In this document: positions 26,618 to 36,412 of the stretch, piece by piece
Layout: every line of letters begins with the position of its first letter
How positions within the stretch are numbered: position 1 is the first letter of the stretch
Assembly (NCBI RefSeq): GCF_008000995.1
Contig: NZ_CP042828.1
Span: 1,612,001 to 1,676,000 of the forward strand
Reading direction: 5' to 3'
Source of the DNA: Ruania zhangjianzhongii
GTDB taxonomy: Bacteria; Actinomycetota; Actinomycetes; Actinomycetales; Beutenbergiaceae
DNA: 64,000 bases
Program-made: the position numbers and the translations under genes
Notes under the pieces: generated by a model
The model's database searches: none
Told to the model about the DNA's origin: nothing
What the model saw: only the letters and a program-made list of their open reading frames with translations

Positions 26618-27970
26618 ATGGACTTCTGGTTGGGTGTGCTGATCGTCGCGGTCGGATTGATCGTGTCCATCGCGCTGCACGAGCTCGGACATCTCGTGCC
26701 CGCGAAGCTGTTCAAGGTCAAGGTCTCCCAATACTTCGTCGGCTTCGGCAAGACGCTGTGGTCCACCCGTCGGGGCGGCACCGAGTACGGCATCAAGATG
26801 CTGCCCCTGGGCGGGTACGTGCGGATGATCGGGATGTTCCCGCCGGCCGAGGACACCCGCAGCGAGGACGCCCGCACCGAAGAACGGGTCCGGCGCACCG
26901 GTTTGCGCGGGATGGCCGCCTCGGTGATCGAGGACACCCGGGCCGCCTCCACCGCCGAGCTCACCGACGAGTTGCGTCCCGGGGACGGATACAAAGCTTT
27001 CTACGAGCTCACCACACCGCGCAAGCTGGCGGTGATGTTCGGCGGGCCGGTGGTGAACCTGATCATCTCCGCCGTGCTGTTCGCGATCATCCTCACCGGG
27101 TTCGGCCTGGCCACCCCGAGCAACCAGCTCGGGTCTGTGGCCGAGTGCGTGGTCCCGGCCACCGAGGAGCGGGACTGCACGGCCTCGGACCCCGCCTCAC
27201 CCGCTGCCGCGGCCGGACTGCAGCCGGGCGACCGGATCGTCTCCTGGAACGGGACGCCGGTGGACAGCTGGGCCGACGTCACCGCCGGGATCGAAGCGAC
27301 CGGAACCGACCCGGCCGAGGTAGAGGTACAGCGGGGCGAGGAGACGCTGACGCTGACCGTCACCCCGGAGCTGACCGAACGCCCGCAGGTCAGCGACGGT
27401 GAGTACGTGCTCGACGACGACGGTGCTCCGGTGCTCGCCGAACAGGCCTACGTGGGTATCGGTGCCACCTACGAGCTGTACCGCCAGCCGATCAGCGAGG
27501 TGCCCGCGTATGTGGGCAACGTGCTGGTCTCGACCTTCGAAGTCGTGCTCACCCTGCCGCAACGGTTGGTCTCGATCGCGCAGTCCACCTTCGGTGGTGG
27601 CGAGCGTGATCCCGGTGTGGTCGGCCTGATCGGGGTGGGCCGGTTCGCCGGGGAGATCACCTCGATCGACGCCGCCCAGTACGGGATGAAGGAACGGACC
27701 GCCGATCTGCTCTCCCTGGTCGCCTCGCTGAACATGGCGCTGTTCGTGTTCAACATGATCCCCTTGCTGCCGCTGGACGGTGGGCACGTCGCCGGCGCCT
27801 TGTTCGAGGGGGCCAGGCGTCGGCTGGCCCAGCTGTTCGGGCGCCCCGACCCCGGGCATGCGGATACGGCGAAGCTGATGCCACTGACCTATGTGGTGCT
27901 GGTGGTGCTGGTGGGGATGAGCCTGATGCTCGCGGTCGCGGACATCTTCAACCCCGTGACGCTGTTGTGA
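26618..27970 (+). CDS. RseP/Rip1-type site-2 protease (M50)
   Basis: A 450-residue intramembrane zinc protease. HELGH (residues 21-25) in the first membrane helix and NMIPLLPLDGGHV in a late helix provide zinc ligands. A PDZ domain lies at about 190-260 (AAGLQPGDRIVSWNGTPV). Four membrane helices are expected. Relatives cleave anti-sigma factors or other membrane substrates after a first cut. The gene sits downstream of dxr as in most bacteria. The stop is followed at once by degenerate repeats. Confidence 0.94.
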   Translation: MDFWLGVLIVAVGLIVSIALHELGHLVPAKLFKVKVSQYFVGFGKTLWSTRRGGTEYGIKMLPLGGYVRMIGMFPPAEDTRSEDARTEERVRRTGLRGMAASVIEDTRAASTAELTDELRPGDGYKAFYELTTPRKLAVMFGGPVVNLIISAVLFAIILTGFGLATPSNQLGSVAECVVPATEERDCTASDPASPAAAAGLQPGDRIVSWNGTPVDSWADVTAGIEATGTDPAEVEVQRGEETLTLTVTPELTERPQVSDGEYVLDDDGAPVLAEQAYVGIGATYELYRQPISEVPAYVGNVLVSTFEVVLTLPQRLVSIAQSTFGGGERDPGVVGLIGVGRFAGEITSIDAAQYGMKERTADLLSLVASLNMALFVFNMIPLLPLDGGHVAGALFEGARRRLAQLFGRPDPGHADTAKLMPLTYVVLVVLVGMSLMLAVADIFNPVTLL

Positions 27971-28045
27971 CCCCGATCTGACTAGACCCGATCTGTCTCG
28001 ACTTGATCTGACTGGACCCGATCTGACCTGATCTGACCTGACTTG
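27971..28045 (+). repeat. Degenerate ~15-bp repeats after the site-2 protease gene
   Basis: Variants of gacccgatctgact follow each other about five times from the base after the stop codon. The rest of the gap to 28117 contains the ispG -10 only. Confidence 0.75.
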
Positions 28046-28117
28046 ACGTGACCGTCTGGACCGAATCGACCGCCGACCGCCGCAGCGGTCGCGGCACCAG
28101 CGTGGGAGACTCGCCGT

Positions 28118-29281
28118 ATGAACGTTCCGGTGAACATGGGGATGCCGACCGTCAAGGAGGCTCCGCCGGTGCTGGCGCCGCGGCGCCGGACGCGCGCGAT
28201 CCGGGTCGGGTCCGTACCGGTCGGCGGGGACGCGCCGATCTCGGTGCAGTCGATGACTACCACCCCCACCAGCGACATCAACGCCACCTTGCAGCAGATC
28301 GCCGAGCTGACCGCCGCCGGCTGCGACATCGTCCGGGTGGCGGTTCCGACGGGCGACGATGCGGCCGCGCTGCCCGCGATCGCGGCCAAGTCGCAGATCC
28401 CGGTGATCGCCGACATTCACTTCCAGCCCCGGTACGTGTTCGCCGCGATCGACGCCGGCTGCGCTGCCGTGCGGGTCAACCCGGGCAACATCCGCAAGTT
28501 CGACGACCAGGTCAAGGAGATCGCTGCGGCGGCCGCAGCAGCCGACGTGTCGCTGCGGATCGGCGTGAACGCCGGTTCGCTCGACAAGCGCCTGCTGGAG
28601 AAGTACCAGAAGGCGACACCCGAAGCCCTGGTGGAGTCCGCCGTCTGGGAAGCCTCGTTGTTCGAGGAGCACGGCTTCCACGACTTCAAGATCTCCGTGA
28701 AGCACAACGACCCGGTGGTGATGGTGCGCGCCTACGAGCTGCTCGCCGAGGTCGGGGACTGGCCGCTGCACCTCGGGGTCACCGAAGCCGGCCCGGCGTT
28801 CCAGGGCACGATCAAGTCGGCGACGGCGTTCGGCGCCCTGCTCAGCCAAGGGATCGGTGACACCATCCGGGTCTCGCTGTCCGCGCCGCCGGTGGAGGAG
28901 GTGAAGGTCGGGCTGCAGATCCTGCAGTCGCTGAACCTGCGCGAGCGCAAGTTGGAGATCGTCTCCTGCCCCTCCTGCGGGCGCGCCCAGGTGGACGTGT
29001 ACACCCTCGCGGACGAGGTCACCGCCGGGCTGGAACACCTCACCGTGCCGCTTCGCGTGGCTGTGATGGGCTGTGTGGTGAACGGCCCCGGTGAGGCCCG
29101 GGAGGCAGACCTCGGCGTGGCCTCCGGCAACGGCAAGGGTCAGATCTTCGTCAAGGGCGAGGTGATCAAGACCGTCCCCGAGGCGGAGATCGTGACGACC
29201 CTGCTGGCTGAGGCGAACCGGATCGCCGAGCAGATGGGATCGGAGCAGGAATCCGGGCCGGTGGCGGTGACGGTCTCCTAG
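28118..29281 (+). CDS. ispG: 4-hydroxy-3-methylbut-2-en-1-yl diphosphate synthase
   Basis: A 387-residue [4Fe-4S] enzyme of the MEP pathway. The TIM-barrel part has [15 protein letters not shown] and [11 protein letters not shown]; the cluster ligands are in [11 protein letters not shown] and [12 protein letters not shown], and ENIGV-type metal contacts are replaced by [12 protein letters not shown] as in other high-GC bacteria. GAGACT (28106-28111) lies 6 nt before ATG 28118, suggesting a leaderless transcript separate from the site-2 protease gene. Confidence 0.96.
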   Translation: MNVPVNMGMPTVKEAPPVLAPRRRTRAIRVGSVPVGGDAPISVQSMTTTPTSDINATLQQIAELTAAGCDIVRVAVPTGDDAAALPAIAAKSQIPVIADIHFQPRYVFAAIDAGCAAVRVNPGNIRKFDDQVKEIAAAAAAADVSLRIGVNAGSLDKRLLEKYQKATPEALVESAVWEASLFEEHGFHDFKISVKHNDPVVMVRAYELLAEVGDWPLHLGVTEAGPAFQGTIKSATAFGALLSQGIGDTIRVSLSAPPVEEVKVGLQILQSLNLRERKLEIVSCPSCGRAQVDVYTLADEVTAGLEHLTVPLRVAVMGCVVNGPGEAREADLGVASGNGKGQIFVKGEVIKTVPEAEIVTTLLAEANRIAEQMGSEQESGPVAVTVS

Positions 29282-29309
29282 GTGGGCCCAGGTGCGGCAC
29301 AATCGCATC

Positions 29310-30191
29310 ATGCCGTCGTGGCCCCGCCGTTCCCGGACCGCTCGCCCCGCCCCCGCGCTGGACGTGCGGGACGCGCGCGGGCTACCGACCGGCGACATCC
29401 GGGACTTCTGCCTCCAGGCACCGGTGGATGCGGCGCTGCTCGGTGAGCACGTCGAGGCGCTCGGCCGGTTCTCCTTCTACGGTGACCAGCTCTGGTGCCT
29501 GATGGCCGGCGGAAGCCTGCAGGGGCTGTGCTGGACCGGCGGGAACGTCGTGCCCTACCGGATGCCTCCGGGTGGTGCCGAGCTGGTGGCCGAACGGTTG
29601 CGAGCACGCCGGCGCCGATACTCCTCGATCGTCGGACCGGCTCAGGACGTGCTGCCGCTGTGGGAGCTGCTGGAAGCCGATGCGCCGCCGCCGCGGGAGG
29701 TGCGGGCCGATCAGCCGTCGTTGATCATCACCGGCGAGCCGCTGGTCGCCGCCGAAGCCCGGGTACGGCTCTCCGACCGCGCCGATCTGGATGTGCTGCT
29801 GCCTGCCTGTGTGGCGATGTTCACCGAAGAGGTGGGCTACTCCCCGATGGACGCCGGCAACGGTTATGAGCGGCGCGTGCGCACCCTGGTGGAATCCGGA
29901 CGCTCGTTGTCCTGGGTGGCGCAGACCGAGTACGGCAGGGAAGTCATCTTCAAGGCCGAGTTGGGCACAGTGGCCCTCGGCGTGACCCAGGTGCAGGGGG
30001 TCTGGGTGAACCCCCGCTACCGCGGTCGCGGGTACGCCGCAGCCGGGATGGCAGCAGTGGTCGAGTACGCCCAGCGGCATGTGGCACCAGTGGTCTCGTT
30101 GTACGTCAACGGCTACAACACCGCCGCGCTCGCGGTCTACCGGAAGGTCGGCTTCACCCAGGTGGGCACCTTCGCCACTGTCCTCTTCTAG
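29310..30191 (+). CDS. GNAT-family N-acetyltransferase (DUF4081-GNAT type)
   Basis: A 293-residue protein. The N-terminal half (about 35-130; RFSFYGDQLWCLMAGG) resembles the domain found before GNAT in a conserved actinobacterial family next to ispG. The C-terminal GNAT domain (about 140-293) has VQGVWVNPRYRGRGYAAAGM as acetyl-CoA loop and LYVNGYNTAALAVYRKVGF. Substrate unknown. ATG 29310 is preferred to GTG 29292 because CACAAT (29298-29303) ends 6 nt before it, a leaderless arrangement. Confidence 0.87.
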   Translation: MPSWPRRSRTARPAPALDVRDARGLPTGDIRDFCLQAPVDAALLGEHVEALGRFSFYGDQLWCLMAGGSLQGLCWTGGNVVPYRMPPGGAELVAERLRARRRRYSSIVGPAQDVLPLWELLEADAPPPREVRADQPSLIITGEPLVAAEARVRLSDRADLDVLLPACVAMFTEEVGYSPMDAGNGYERRVRTLVESGRSLSWVAQTEYGREVIFKAELGTVALGVTQVQGVWVNPRYRGRGYAAAGMAAVVEYAQRHVAPVVSLYVNGYNTAALAVYRKVGFTQVGTFATVLF

Positions 30192-30329
30192 CCTCCCGCC
30201 CCGCCCACCCCTCCAACCCTCCACCTGCCCACCCAACCCTCCGCCCACCCCCCGTCAGTTGAATCCATTCAGTCGTTACTTCTCGCGAGGAGTCGTGCTC
30301 CGGGGTATCGCCCCGGCGAAGCCGGTAAC

Positions 30330-30437
30330 GAACCGGCCGGTAGGGGAGCGGGCCACGCCACCGGCGGGTAGGGAGCGGGCCACGAACCGGCCGGTAGGGA
30401 GCGGGTCGCGACCGGGCTGCTGGGGGAGTGGGCGTGC
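30330..30437 (+). repeat. Four 26-27-bp tandem repeats between convergent genes
   Basis: Units gaaccggccggtaggggagc-like at 30330-30356, 30357-30383, 30384-30409 and 30410-30437, decreasing in identity. The gap 30192-30470 otherwise has a C-rich tract (30193-30255) and a small hairpin near 30300-30316; no gene. Confidence 0.85.
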
Positions 30438-30470
30438 GGCGGCAGGACGTGCGCGGGGATCCGGCCAGCC

Positions 30471-31349
30471 TCAGCGCAGCAGCCGGGACATCCGTCGGTC
30501 GGCGAGTAGCTTGCCACCGGTCTGACAGGTCGGGCAGTACTGCAGCGACGAGTCCGCGAAGGACACCTCCGCCACGGTGGCGGCACACACCGGACACTTC
30601 TGACCGGCGCGACCGTGCACCGCCATCCCCGCGCGCTTCGCATCCTTCAGCTCCGCCGCGGGCCGCCCGCTCGCTCCCTCGACCGCGGCGGCGAGCACGG
30701 TCTGGATCGACTCGTGCAGCCCGGCGACCTCCGTCTCGGACAGGGTGGCGCTGATCGCGAACGGACTCATCCGGGCGGCGTGCAGGATCTCGTCGCTGTA
30801 GGCGTTGCCGATCCCGGCGATCACCGACTGGTTCCGCAGCACTCCCTTCAGCTGGGTCCGCCGCGAGCCCAAGATCTCGCCGAGCAGGGCAGCGGTGAAC
30901 GACTCGTCGAGCGGATCAGGGCCGAGGCTAGCCACCATCGGCACCTGGGCCGGGTCGGTGACCAGATACACCGCCAGCTTCTTCCTCGTGCCGGCCTCCG
31001 TCAGGTCGAATCCGGAACCGTCGTCGAAGCCGACCCGAAGCGCGATCGGGGAGCGGCCGGGTCGTACCTGCGTCTTCGGCAACTCCTCGTACCAGCGCAA
31101 CCACCCGGCCCGGGCGAGGTGGAAGACCAGGTGGACTGCGCCGTCGCCGGACATCGGCCGCACCCTCAGATCCAGCCACTTACCGTGCCGAGCAGCCCCG
31201 GTGACCGTGCCGCCGAGCAGGTCCTCCAACGGTGGCTGGAAGGTCTTCAGCGCCTGGATCGAGGCCAACCGCGCCACGCTGATCCGCCGGCCGCTGGTGC
31301 GCGCCGCCAGGAAGTCCACCAGTCCCTGCACCTCGGGCATCTCCGGCAT
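30471..31349 (-). CDS. Fpg/Nei family DNA glycosylase
   Basis: A 292-residue base-excision glycosylase/AP lyase. After Met the catalytic Pro-Glu is present (MPEMPEVQGL). The helix-two-turn-helix segment is RNQSVIAGIGNAYSDEIL, and the zinc finger closes the protein (CPVC ... CPTC). It is closer to the actinobacterial Fpg-like group than to Nei at 61.4 kb. On the minus strand CACACT (plus-strand 31357-31362) lies 7 nt before ATG 31349, suggesting a leaderless transcript, divergent from proS. Confidence 0.92.
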   Translation of the reverse strand: MPEMPEVQGLVDFLAARTSGRRISVARLASIQALKTFQPPLEDLLGGTVTGAARHGKWLDLRVRPMSGDGAVHLVFHLARAGWLRWYEELPKTQVRPGRSPIALRVGFDDGSGFDLTEAGTRKKLAVYLVTDPAQVPMVASLGPDPLDESFTAALLGEILGSRRTQLKGVLRNQSVIAGIGNAYSDEILHAARMSPFAISATLSETEVAGLHESIQTVLAAAVEGASGRPAAELKDAKRAGMAVHGRAGQKCPVCAATVAEVSFADSSLQYCPTCQTGGKLLADRRMSRLLR

Positions 31350-31444
31350 GGCACCCAGTGTGCCGCGGGCACAGCCCGGCCGCCAGTGTCCTGGCCGCGG
31401 GCCATTCGGCGGAGGTCCCATCGGGTGGCCGATAGACTCGCCGG

Positions 31445-33229
31445 GTGCTGATGCGGATGTCGTCCCTGTTCCTGCGGACCCTACGAGAAGACCCGGCCGA
31501 TGCCGAGCTCCCCAGCCACCGCCTCCTGGTGCGCGCTGGATATATCCGGCGGGCGGCGCCGGGCATGTACAGCTGGCTGCCGCTCGGTCTGCGCGTGCTC
31601 AGCAAGATCGAGCAGATCGTGCGCGAGGAAATGACCGCTGCCGGCGCCCAGGAGGTGCACTTCCCGGCGCTGCTGCCGCGGGAGCCCTACGAGGCAACCG
31701 GCCGCTGGACTGACTACGGGCCGAACATCTTCCGGCTCAAGGACCGGCGGGAGAACGACTACCTGCTCGCGCCCACGCACGAGGAGCTGTTCACCCTGCT
31801 GGTCAAGGACCTGTACTCCTCGTACAAGGACCTGCCGCTGACCCTGTTCCAGATCCAGACCAAGTACCGCGACGAGGCTCGCCCTCGAGCCGGGCTGCTG
31901 CGCGGGCGCGAGTTCATCATGAAGGATGCGTACTCCTTCGACATCGACGACGCCGGGCTGGAGCGGTCCTACCAGGTGCAGCGGGACGCCTACGAGCGGA
32001 TCTTCACCCGGTTGGGCCTGGAGTACGTGATCGTGGCTGCCACCAGCGGAGCGATGGGTGGTTCGCTCTCCGAGGAGTTCCTGTTTCCGACGCTGTCGGG
32101 TGAGGACACGTTCGTGCGTTCCCCGGGGGGCTACGCCGCCAACATCGAGGCTGCCCAGTCTGCCGTTCCGGAGCCGATCGATTCGACGGGCCTGCCGCCC
32201 GCTGAGGTCCGGGACACCCCGGACTCCACCACCATCGAGGCACTGGTCGATCGCGCCAACGAGCTCTTCCCCCGCCCGGATCGTCCCTGGTCCGCGGCGG
32301 ACACCCTGAAGAACGTCGTGCTCGCGCTCCACCATGCAGACGGCAGCGAGGAACTGGTGGTCGTCGGGCTGCCGGGGGACCGTGACGTCGACCTGGACCG
32401 GCTCGCCGGCGCGCTCGAACCGACGACGGTGGCCGCCGCCACCGACGAGCAGATCACCGCCCGGCCGGAGCTGGTGAAGGGCTACATCGGCCCTGCCGTG
32501 GTCGGGCCGAACACAGCGGCCGGTGACGGTGAGGACCGCACCGCGCTGCGTTACCTGCTCGATCCTCGAGTGGTGCCCGGCACCAGCTGGGTCACCGGTG
32601 CGGACCGGGACGGCCAGCACGTCTTCGGCCTGGTCGCCGGCCGCGACTTCACTGCTGACGGCACCATCGAGGCAGCAGAAGTGCGCGCAGGGGATCCCGC
32701 ACCGGACGGTTCCGGGCCGCTGGAGCTGGCGCGCGGGATCGAGATGGGACACGTCTTCGCCCTGGGCCGCAAGTACGCCGAGGCGCTCGGCCTGACCGTG
32801 CTGGACGAGAACGGCAAGACGGCGACCGTCACCATGGGCTCCTACGGCATCGGCGTCTCCCGGGCGGTGGCCGCCGTGGCGGAGAACACCCTGGACGCCA
32901 AGGGGCTGGCCTGGCCGGTGAACCTGGCGCCGTATCAGGTACACCTGCTGGCCACCGGGAAGGATCCGGCGGTGTTCGCCACCGCCGAGCAGATCGCCGG
33001 TGAGCTGGACGCGGCCGGCATCGAGGTGCTCTACGACGACCGGAAGAAGGTCTCGGCAGGGGTGAAGTTTGCCGACGCCGAGCTGCTCGGGATGCCGTAT
33101 GCCCTGGTGGTCGGCCGGTCCCTGGCCGACGGTCTCGTGGAGATCCGCCACCGAGCCACGGCCGAGCGCGAAGAGATCGCTCCTGGTGTGGCCGCGGCGC
33201 GCGTGATCGACCTGGTCCAGGCCGGCTGA
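31445..33229 (+). CDS. proS: Prolyl-tRNA synthetase, bacterial type
   Basis: A 594-residue class II synthetase with the editing insertion. Motif 1/2 regions are [36 protein letters not shown] and [12 protein letters not shown]. The INS editing domain spans about 225-405. Motif 3 follows ([17 protein letters not shown]), then an anticodon-binding domain (about 490-590). GTG 31445 is chosen because TAGACT (31433-31438) lies 6 nt upstream; ATGs at 31451 and 31457 are alternatives. Confidence 0.96.
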   Translation: MLMRMSSLFLRTLREDPADAELPSHRLLVRAGYIRRAAPGMYSWLPLGLRVLSKIEQIVREEMTAAGAQEVHFPALLPREPYEATGRWTDYGPNIFRLKDRRENDYLLAPTHEELFTLLVKDLYSSYKDLPLTLFQIQTKYRDEARPRAGLLRGREFIMKDAYSFDIDDAGLERSYQVQRDAYERIFTRLGLEYVIVAATSGAMGGSLSEEFLFPTLSGEDTFVRSPGGYAANIEAAQSAVPEPIDSTGLPPAEVRDTPDSTTIEALVDRANELFPRPDRPWSAADTLKNVVLALHHADGSEELVVVGLPGDRDVDLDRLAGALEPTTVAAATDEQITARPELVKGYIGPAVVGPNTAAGDGEDRTALRYLLDPRVVPGTSWVTGADRDGQHVFGLVAGRDFTADGTIEAAEVRAGDPAPDGSGPLELARGIEMGHVFALGRKYAEALGLTVLDENGKTATVTMGSYGIGVSRAVAAVAENTLDAKGLAWPVNLAPYQVHLLATGKDPAVFATAEQIAGELDAAGIEVLYDDRKKVSAGVKFADAELLGMPYALVVGRSLADGLVEIRHRATAEREEIAPGVAAARVIDLVQAG

Positions 33230-33244
33230 GGGCACTCGCCCCCA

Positions 33245-33329
33245 GTCAGCCGGTCCGCAAGGTCAGCCGGTCTGCAAGGTCAGCCGGTCCGCAAGGTCAG
33301 CCGGTCCGCAAGGTCAGCCGGTCTGCAGG
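33245..33329. repeat. Five 17-bp tandem repeats between proS and the lipoprotein gene
   Basis: gtcagccggtccgcaag starts at 33245, 33262, 33279, 33296 and 33313, with copies differing at one T/C position. The last copy carries the end and TGA of the minus-strand lipoprotein gene, so the array consists of repeated gene ends. Confidence 0.95.
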
Positions 33330-34264
33330 CCCGGGAAAGCCTCGTCGGCGGGCGGGGGTGCGGCGGCCGCCGCGGCACGAGTCCAGGTGAGCAGGACGCT
33401 GCGGTCCCCGGCCGAGGCCGGTCCGATCAGTGTCAGCCAGGCGGGCACCAGCTGAGCCCGCCAGGTCCCGATCGTCTCGCTCAGGTCCTCGCCGACGGCG
33501 TAGCTCACCTGGCGTGGGTCATCGGCAGTGCCGTCGTAGCCGGCCAGGACCGCCACCTGCTCGGCCAGCGCCCGGCTTTGCTCCGCCCGGGCGACGGCCC
33601 GATCGCGTTCGTCGCCGCTGCCGCGCGCGGCCTGCACCTCGTAGGCGTAGCCGAGGGCGTCCAGGGTGCGGCACAGCGGCGCTGTCCCGGCATCGAGCTG
33701 CTCAGGCAGCGCGCCGTCCGGTTCCGGCGCGGCCGGCGCCTCGCTCCCGATCGTCTCGGCGAGGCGCACCAGCGCACCGTCCCGGTACACCGCGATGGAG
33801 CCCAGCAGCGTGGCCGTGTCCGGCTCCCAGAGCGGTTCGGCCAGAGCTTCCTGGACCTGCCCGGCAGCCTCGGTCAGCGCCGCCAGCACCTCCTCTCCGG
33901 TGGCGGTCGGTTCCGGTTCGGGGGTCGGGCTGGGATCGTCCGGGCGCGGCGGTGGGGTCCAGATGCCGCCGAGCGCCTCCAGATGCGCGGCCGAAGCATC
34001 CGCCAGCGCGAGGAGCTCCGCGCTCGCGTCCTCGCCACCCTCTTCGCCGGCTGCAGCTCTGGCCAGGGTGATGAGCGTCTCGGTGCTCTCCGCGAGCTCC
34101 GCGCGCACAGTTTCGGCGGCATCCGCAGTGGGCACCTCGGGAGGCGGGGAGTCCAGCCGCACCGAGCACCCGGTCAGCGCCAGGACGAGCAGGATCACGG
34201 TGACCAGACCTGCTGCGGGGGTGGTGACGGCCCGGGTGTGGCGGGTCGGAGCGGGAGAGTGCAC
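33314..34264 (-). CDS. Putative lipoprotein of unknown function
   Basis: A 316-residue exported protein. The N-terminus has arginines, a hydrophobic stretch and a lipobox ending in LALTGC, so it should be lipid-anchored after processing. A Pro/Glu-rich linker (about 105-130) precedes a helical C-terminal part (about 195-290) that resembles ferritin-like DUF4439 domains; this assignment is tentative. GTG 34264 is chosen because CACGAT (plus strand 34271-34276) lies 6 nt upstream on the minus strand. It diverges from rimP. Confidence 0.75.
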   Translation of the reverse strand: MHSPAPTRHTRAVTTPAAGLVTVILLVLALTGCSVRLDSPPPEVPTADAAETVRAELAESTETLITLARAAAGEEGGEDASAELLALADASAAHLEALGGIWTPPPRPDDPSPTPEPEPTATGEEVLAALTEAAGQVQEALAEPLWEPDTATLLGSIAVYRDGALVRLAETIGSEAPAAPEPDGALPEQLDAGTAPLCRTLDALGYAYEVQAARGSGDERDRAVARAEQSRALAEQVAVLAGYDGTADDPRQVSYAVGEDLSETIGTWRAQLVPAWLTLIGPASAGDRSVLLTWTRAAAAAAPPPADEAFPGLQTG

Positions 34265-34267
34265 GCG

Positions 34268-34297
34268 TTGATCGTGCCATGGACCGCGGCCTAGGCT
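34268..34297. promoter_or_regulatory. Overlapping divergent promoters of rimP and the lipoprotein gene
   Basis: For rimP: TTGATC (34268-34273), 18-bp spacer, TAGGCT (34292-34297). For the minus strand: CACGAT (plus-strand positions 34271-34276), 6 nt before GTG 34264. The rimP -35 and the opposite -10 occupy the same bases, so the two promoters should exclude each other. Confidence 0.6.
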
Positions 34298-34341
34298 GTG
34301 CAGCACGCGGTCAATCGACAACTGCACAAGGAGATCAAGCG

Positions 34342-34836
34342 ATGAGTCCGTCCCCCGGACCTGAAGCGCTCAGCGCGCAGGTGGAGGAGATCCTCGAGCC
34401 CGTGGTCGACACTGCCGGCCTGTACCTGGAGGGTGTGCGAGTCAGTGGTGCCTCCAGCCGCCGCCTGGTGCGCGTGACCGTGGACCTGCCCGATGGGCCG
34501 GGCGGTGTCAGTTCCGACCAGCTCGCCGACGTCTCCCGCGCCGTGTCCGGGCGGCTGGACGATGCTGAGGACCTGTTGACCGGTTCCTACCTGCTGGAGG
34601 TCTCCACGCCCGGGGTGAGCCGTCGGCTGGAGAACGCCCGCCACTTCCGCCGCGCGCAGGGGCGGTTGGTGACGATCACCACAAAGTCCGGGACGAGCTC
34701 CGGACGAGTGCGTGAGGTCACCGAGTCCGAGGTGGTGCTGGCGCAGGAATCGGGTAGCGTCAGCGTGCCGCTGTCAGAGGTGGTGCGAGGCCGGATCGAC
34801 GTGGAGCTCAAACCCGTCGACGACGCCCAGGACTGA
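34342..34836 (+). CDS. rimP: Ribosome maturation factor RimP
   Basis: A 164-residue protein for 30S maturation. N-terminal alpha/beta domain ([39 protein letters not shown]), conserved [15 protein letters not shown] at about residue 90, and an SH3-like C-terminal domain. AAGGAGA lies 8 nt before ATG 34342; the frame is open upstream through the promoter. First gene of the rimP-nusA transcription unit. Confidence 0.94.
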   Translation: MSPSPGPEALSAQVEEILEPVVDTAGLYLEGVRVSGASSRRLVRVTVDLPDGPGGVSSDQLADVSRAVSGRLDDAEDLLTGSYLLEVSTPGVSRRLENARHFRRAQGRLVTITTKSGTSSGRVREVTESEVVLAQESGSVSVPLSEVVRGRIDVELKPVDDAQD

Positions 34837-34847
34837 GAGGAATCGTC

Positions 34848-35870
34848 ATGGACATCGACATGACCACGCTGCGGATGATCGAGCAGGAGCGCGACATCCC
34901 CCTGGACACGCTGGTCGGGGCGATCGAACAGGCGCTGCTCTCCGCCTACCACCGCACCGACGGTGCCTACACCCACGCTCGGGTCGAGCTCGACCGGGGC
35001 AGCGGGCATGTCAGCGTCTATGCCCGGGAGGTGCTCGTCGACGGAGACGAAGAGGCCTCACCGGAGCTCGGACCGGAGTTCGACGACACACCGGCCGACT
35101 TCGGCCGGATCGCGACCGCGACCGCGCGGCAGGTGATCCTGCAGCGGCTTCGCGACGCCGAGGACGATCAGGTGCTCGGCCAGTACCGCGGCAAGCAGGA
35201 CGAGGTGGTCGCCGGGGTGATCCAGCAGGGTCCGGACCCGCGGGTGGTGCTGATCGACCTCGGTGAGGTGGAGGCGGTGCTGCCCGCACACGAGCAGGTG
35301 CCGACCGAGACCTACACCCATGGTGAGCGGATCCGCGCCTACGTACTCGATGTCGCCCGCGGTGCGAAGGGTCCGAGTATCACGGTCTCGCGCACCCACC
35401 CGAACCTGGTGCGCCGGCTGTTCGCCCTCGAGGTCCCGGAGGTCGCCGACGGCAGCGTGGAGATCACCGCGCTCGCTCGTGAGGCCGGGCACCGGACCAA
35501 GATGGCAGTGCGCTCGACGGTCGCCGGTCTGGGGGCCAAGGGGGCGTGCATCGGGCCGATGGGCCAGCGCGTGCGCGCGGTGATGGCTGAGCTGCGCGGG
35601 GAGAAGATCGACATCGTCGACCACAGCGAGGACCCGGCCACGTTCGTGGCCAACGCACTGTCCCCGGCGCGGGTGGCCAGCGTGCAGGTCGTCGACGAGG
35701 CGTCGCGCTCCGCGCGGGTGATCGTGCCCGACTACCAGCTCTCGCTGGCGATCGGCAAAGAAGGCCAGAACGCCCGCCTGGCCGCGCGGTTGACCGGGTG
35801 GCGTATCGATATCCGCCCGGACACCGCCGTCGACGAACCTGTGATCAGCCCGGCCGCACCGGAGGAGTAA
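34848..35870 (+). CDS. nusA: Transcription termination/antitermination factor NusA
   Basis: A 340-residue NusA. N-terminal RNA polymerase-binding domain (about 1-105), S1 domain (about 110-175), KH1 ([20 protein letters not shown], about 225-245) and KH2 ([19 protein letters not shown], near 300-318). It lacks the C-terminal acidic repeats of enterobacteria, as usual for actinobacteria. It lies 11 bp after rimP. Confidence 0.96.
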   Translation: MDIDMTTLRMIEQERDIPLDTLVGAIEQALLSAYHRTDGAYTHARVELDRGSGHVSVYAREVLVDGDEEASPELGPEFDDTPADFGRIATATARQVILQRLRDAEDDQVLGQYRGKQDEVVAGVIQQGPDPRVVLIDLGEVEAVLPAHEQVPTETYTHGERIRAYVLDVARGAKGPSITVSRTHPNLVRRLFALEVPEVADGSVEITALAREAGHRTKMAVRSTVAGLGAKGACIGPMGQRVRAVMAELRGEKIDIVDHSEDPATFVANALSPARVASVQVVDEASRSARVIVPDYQLSLAIGKEGQNARLAARLTGWRIDIRPDTAVDEPVISPAAPEE

Positions 35871-35918
35871 GCAGGCACACGGTGCCGACACGGGCGGGTG
35901 CGGCCAGTCGCCGAGTAG

Positions 35919-35924
35919 TATAGT
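35919..35924 (+). promoter_or_regulatory. Likely -10 of the ylxR-infB unit
   Basis: TATAGT is the best -10 hexamer in the 134-bp gap between nusA and ylxR. A matching -35 is not clear (cagtcg lies near the expected place). It would start transcription near 35931, with a leader of about 75 nt. Confidence 0.5.
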
Positions 35925-36004
35925 TTCCCGTTGGGTCACCTGCCCCAAGCATCCCGCCACGGATCCCGGTCCGTGGTGCGCCCTGGAGTCGACGAGAGAT
36001 CGCA

Positions 36005-36343
36005 GTGATGACGAGCTCCGCCTCAGTTCCGGTGCGTACCTGTGTGGGATGCCGGGCTCGAGACCCGAGGTCCAGCCTGGTACGCCTCGTGGTGGATCGG
36101 ACGGCTGCGGCACCCGCCGTGATCGTCGATCCTCACACGAGCGCCCCGGGCCGGGGAGCGTGGGTGCATCCGCAGCCGCACTGCCTGGATCACGCCATCA
36201 CCCGCCGGGCCCTGGCCCGGGCACTACGAGTTCCGACTACGGTCGGGTACGCAGCGGTGGTGGAGTGGTTCGACCAGAACACCACGCATGAACGTTGGTC
36301 ATCGAACAAGAGAGCGGGTCAGAAGCCGATGGGCACCCGATGA
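36005..36343 (+). CDS. ylxR: YlxR family RNA-binding/regulatory protein
   Basis: A 112-residue DUF448 protein. The hallmark VPVRTCVGCRARDPRSSLVR is at the N-terminus, and GRGAWVHPQPHCLDHAITRR follows. YlxR binds nucleic acid and has been linked to transcription regulation and RNase P in Firmicutes. The start may be GTG 36005 or ATG 36008. infB follows after 69 bp. The C-terminal 20 or so residues are less conserved. Confidence 0.9.
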   Translation: MMTSSASVPVRTCVGCRARDPRSSLVRLVVDRTAAAPAVIVDPHTSAPGRGAWVHPQPHCLDHAITRRALARALRVPTTVGYAAVVEWFDQNTTHERWSSNKRAGQKPMGTR

Positions 36344-36381
36344 GCACCCTGCGATGAACACGCACCACTAAGACGGTCCTC

Positions 36382-36406
36382 CCTGCCTCGGGATGGCCGA
36401 GACAGG
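36382..36406 (+). promoter_or_regulatory. Hairpin at the infB ribosome binding site
   Basis: cctgcctcgg (36382-36391) pairs with ccgagacagg (36397-36406), with one C/A mismatch and a 5-nt loop. The right arm ends in the CAGG that begins the infB Shine-Dalgarno (caggagag), so folding would limit initiation at GTG 36413. Confidence 0.5.
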
Positions 36407-36412
36407 AGAGTT

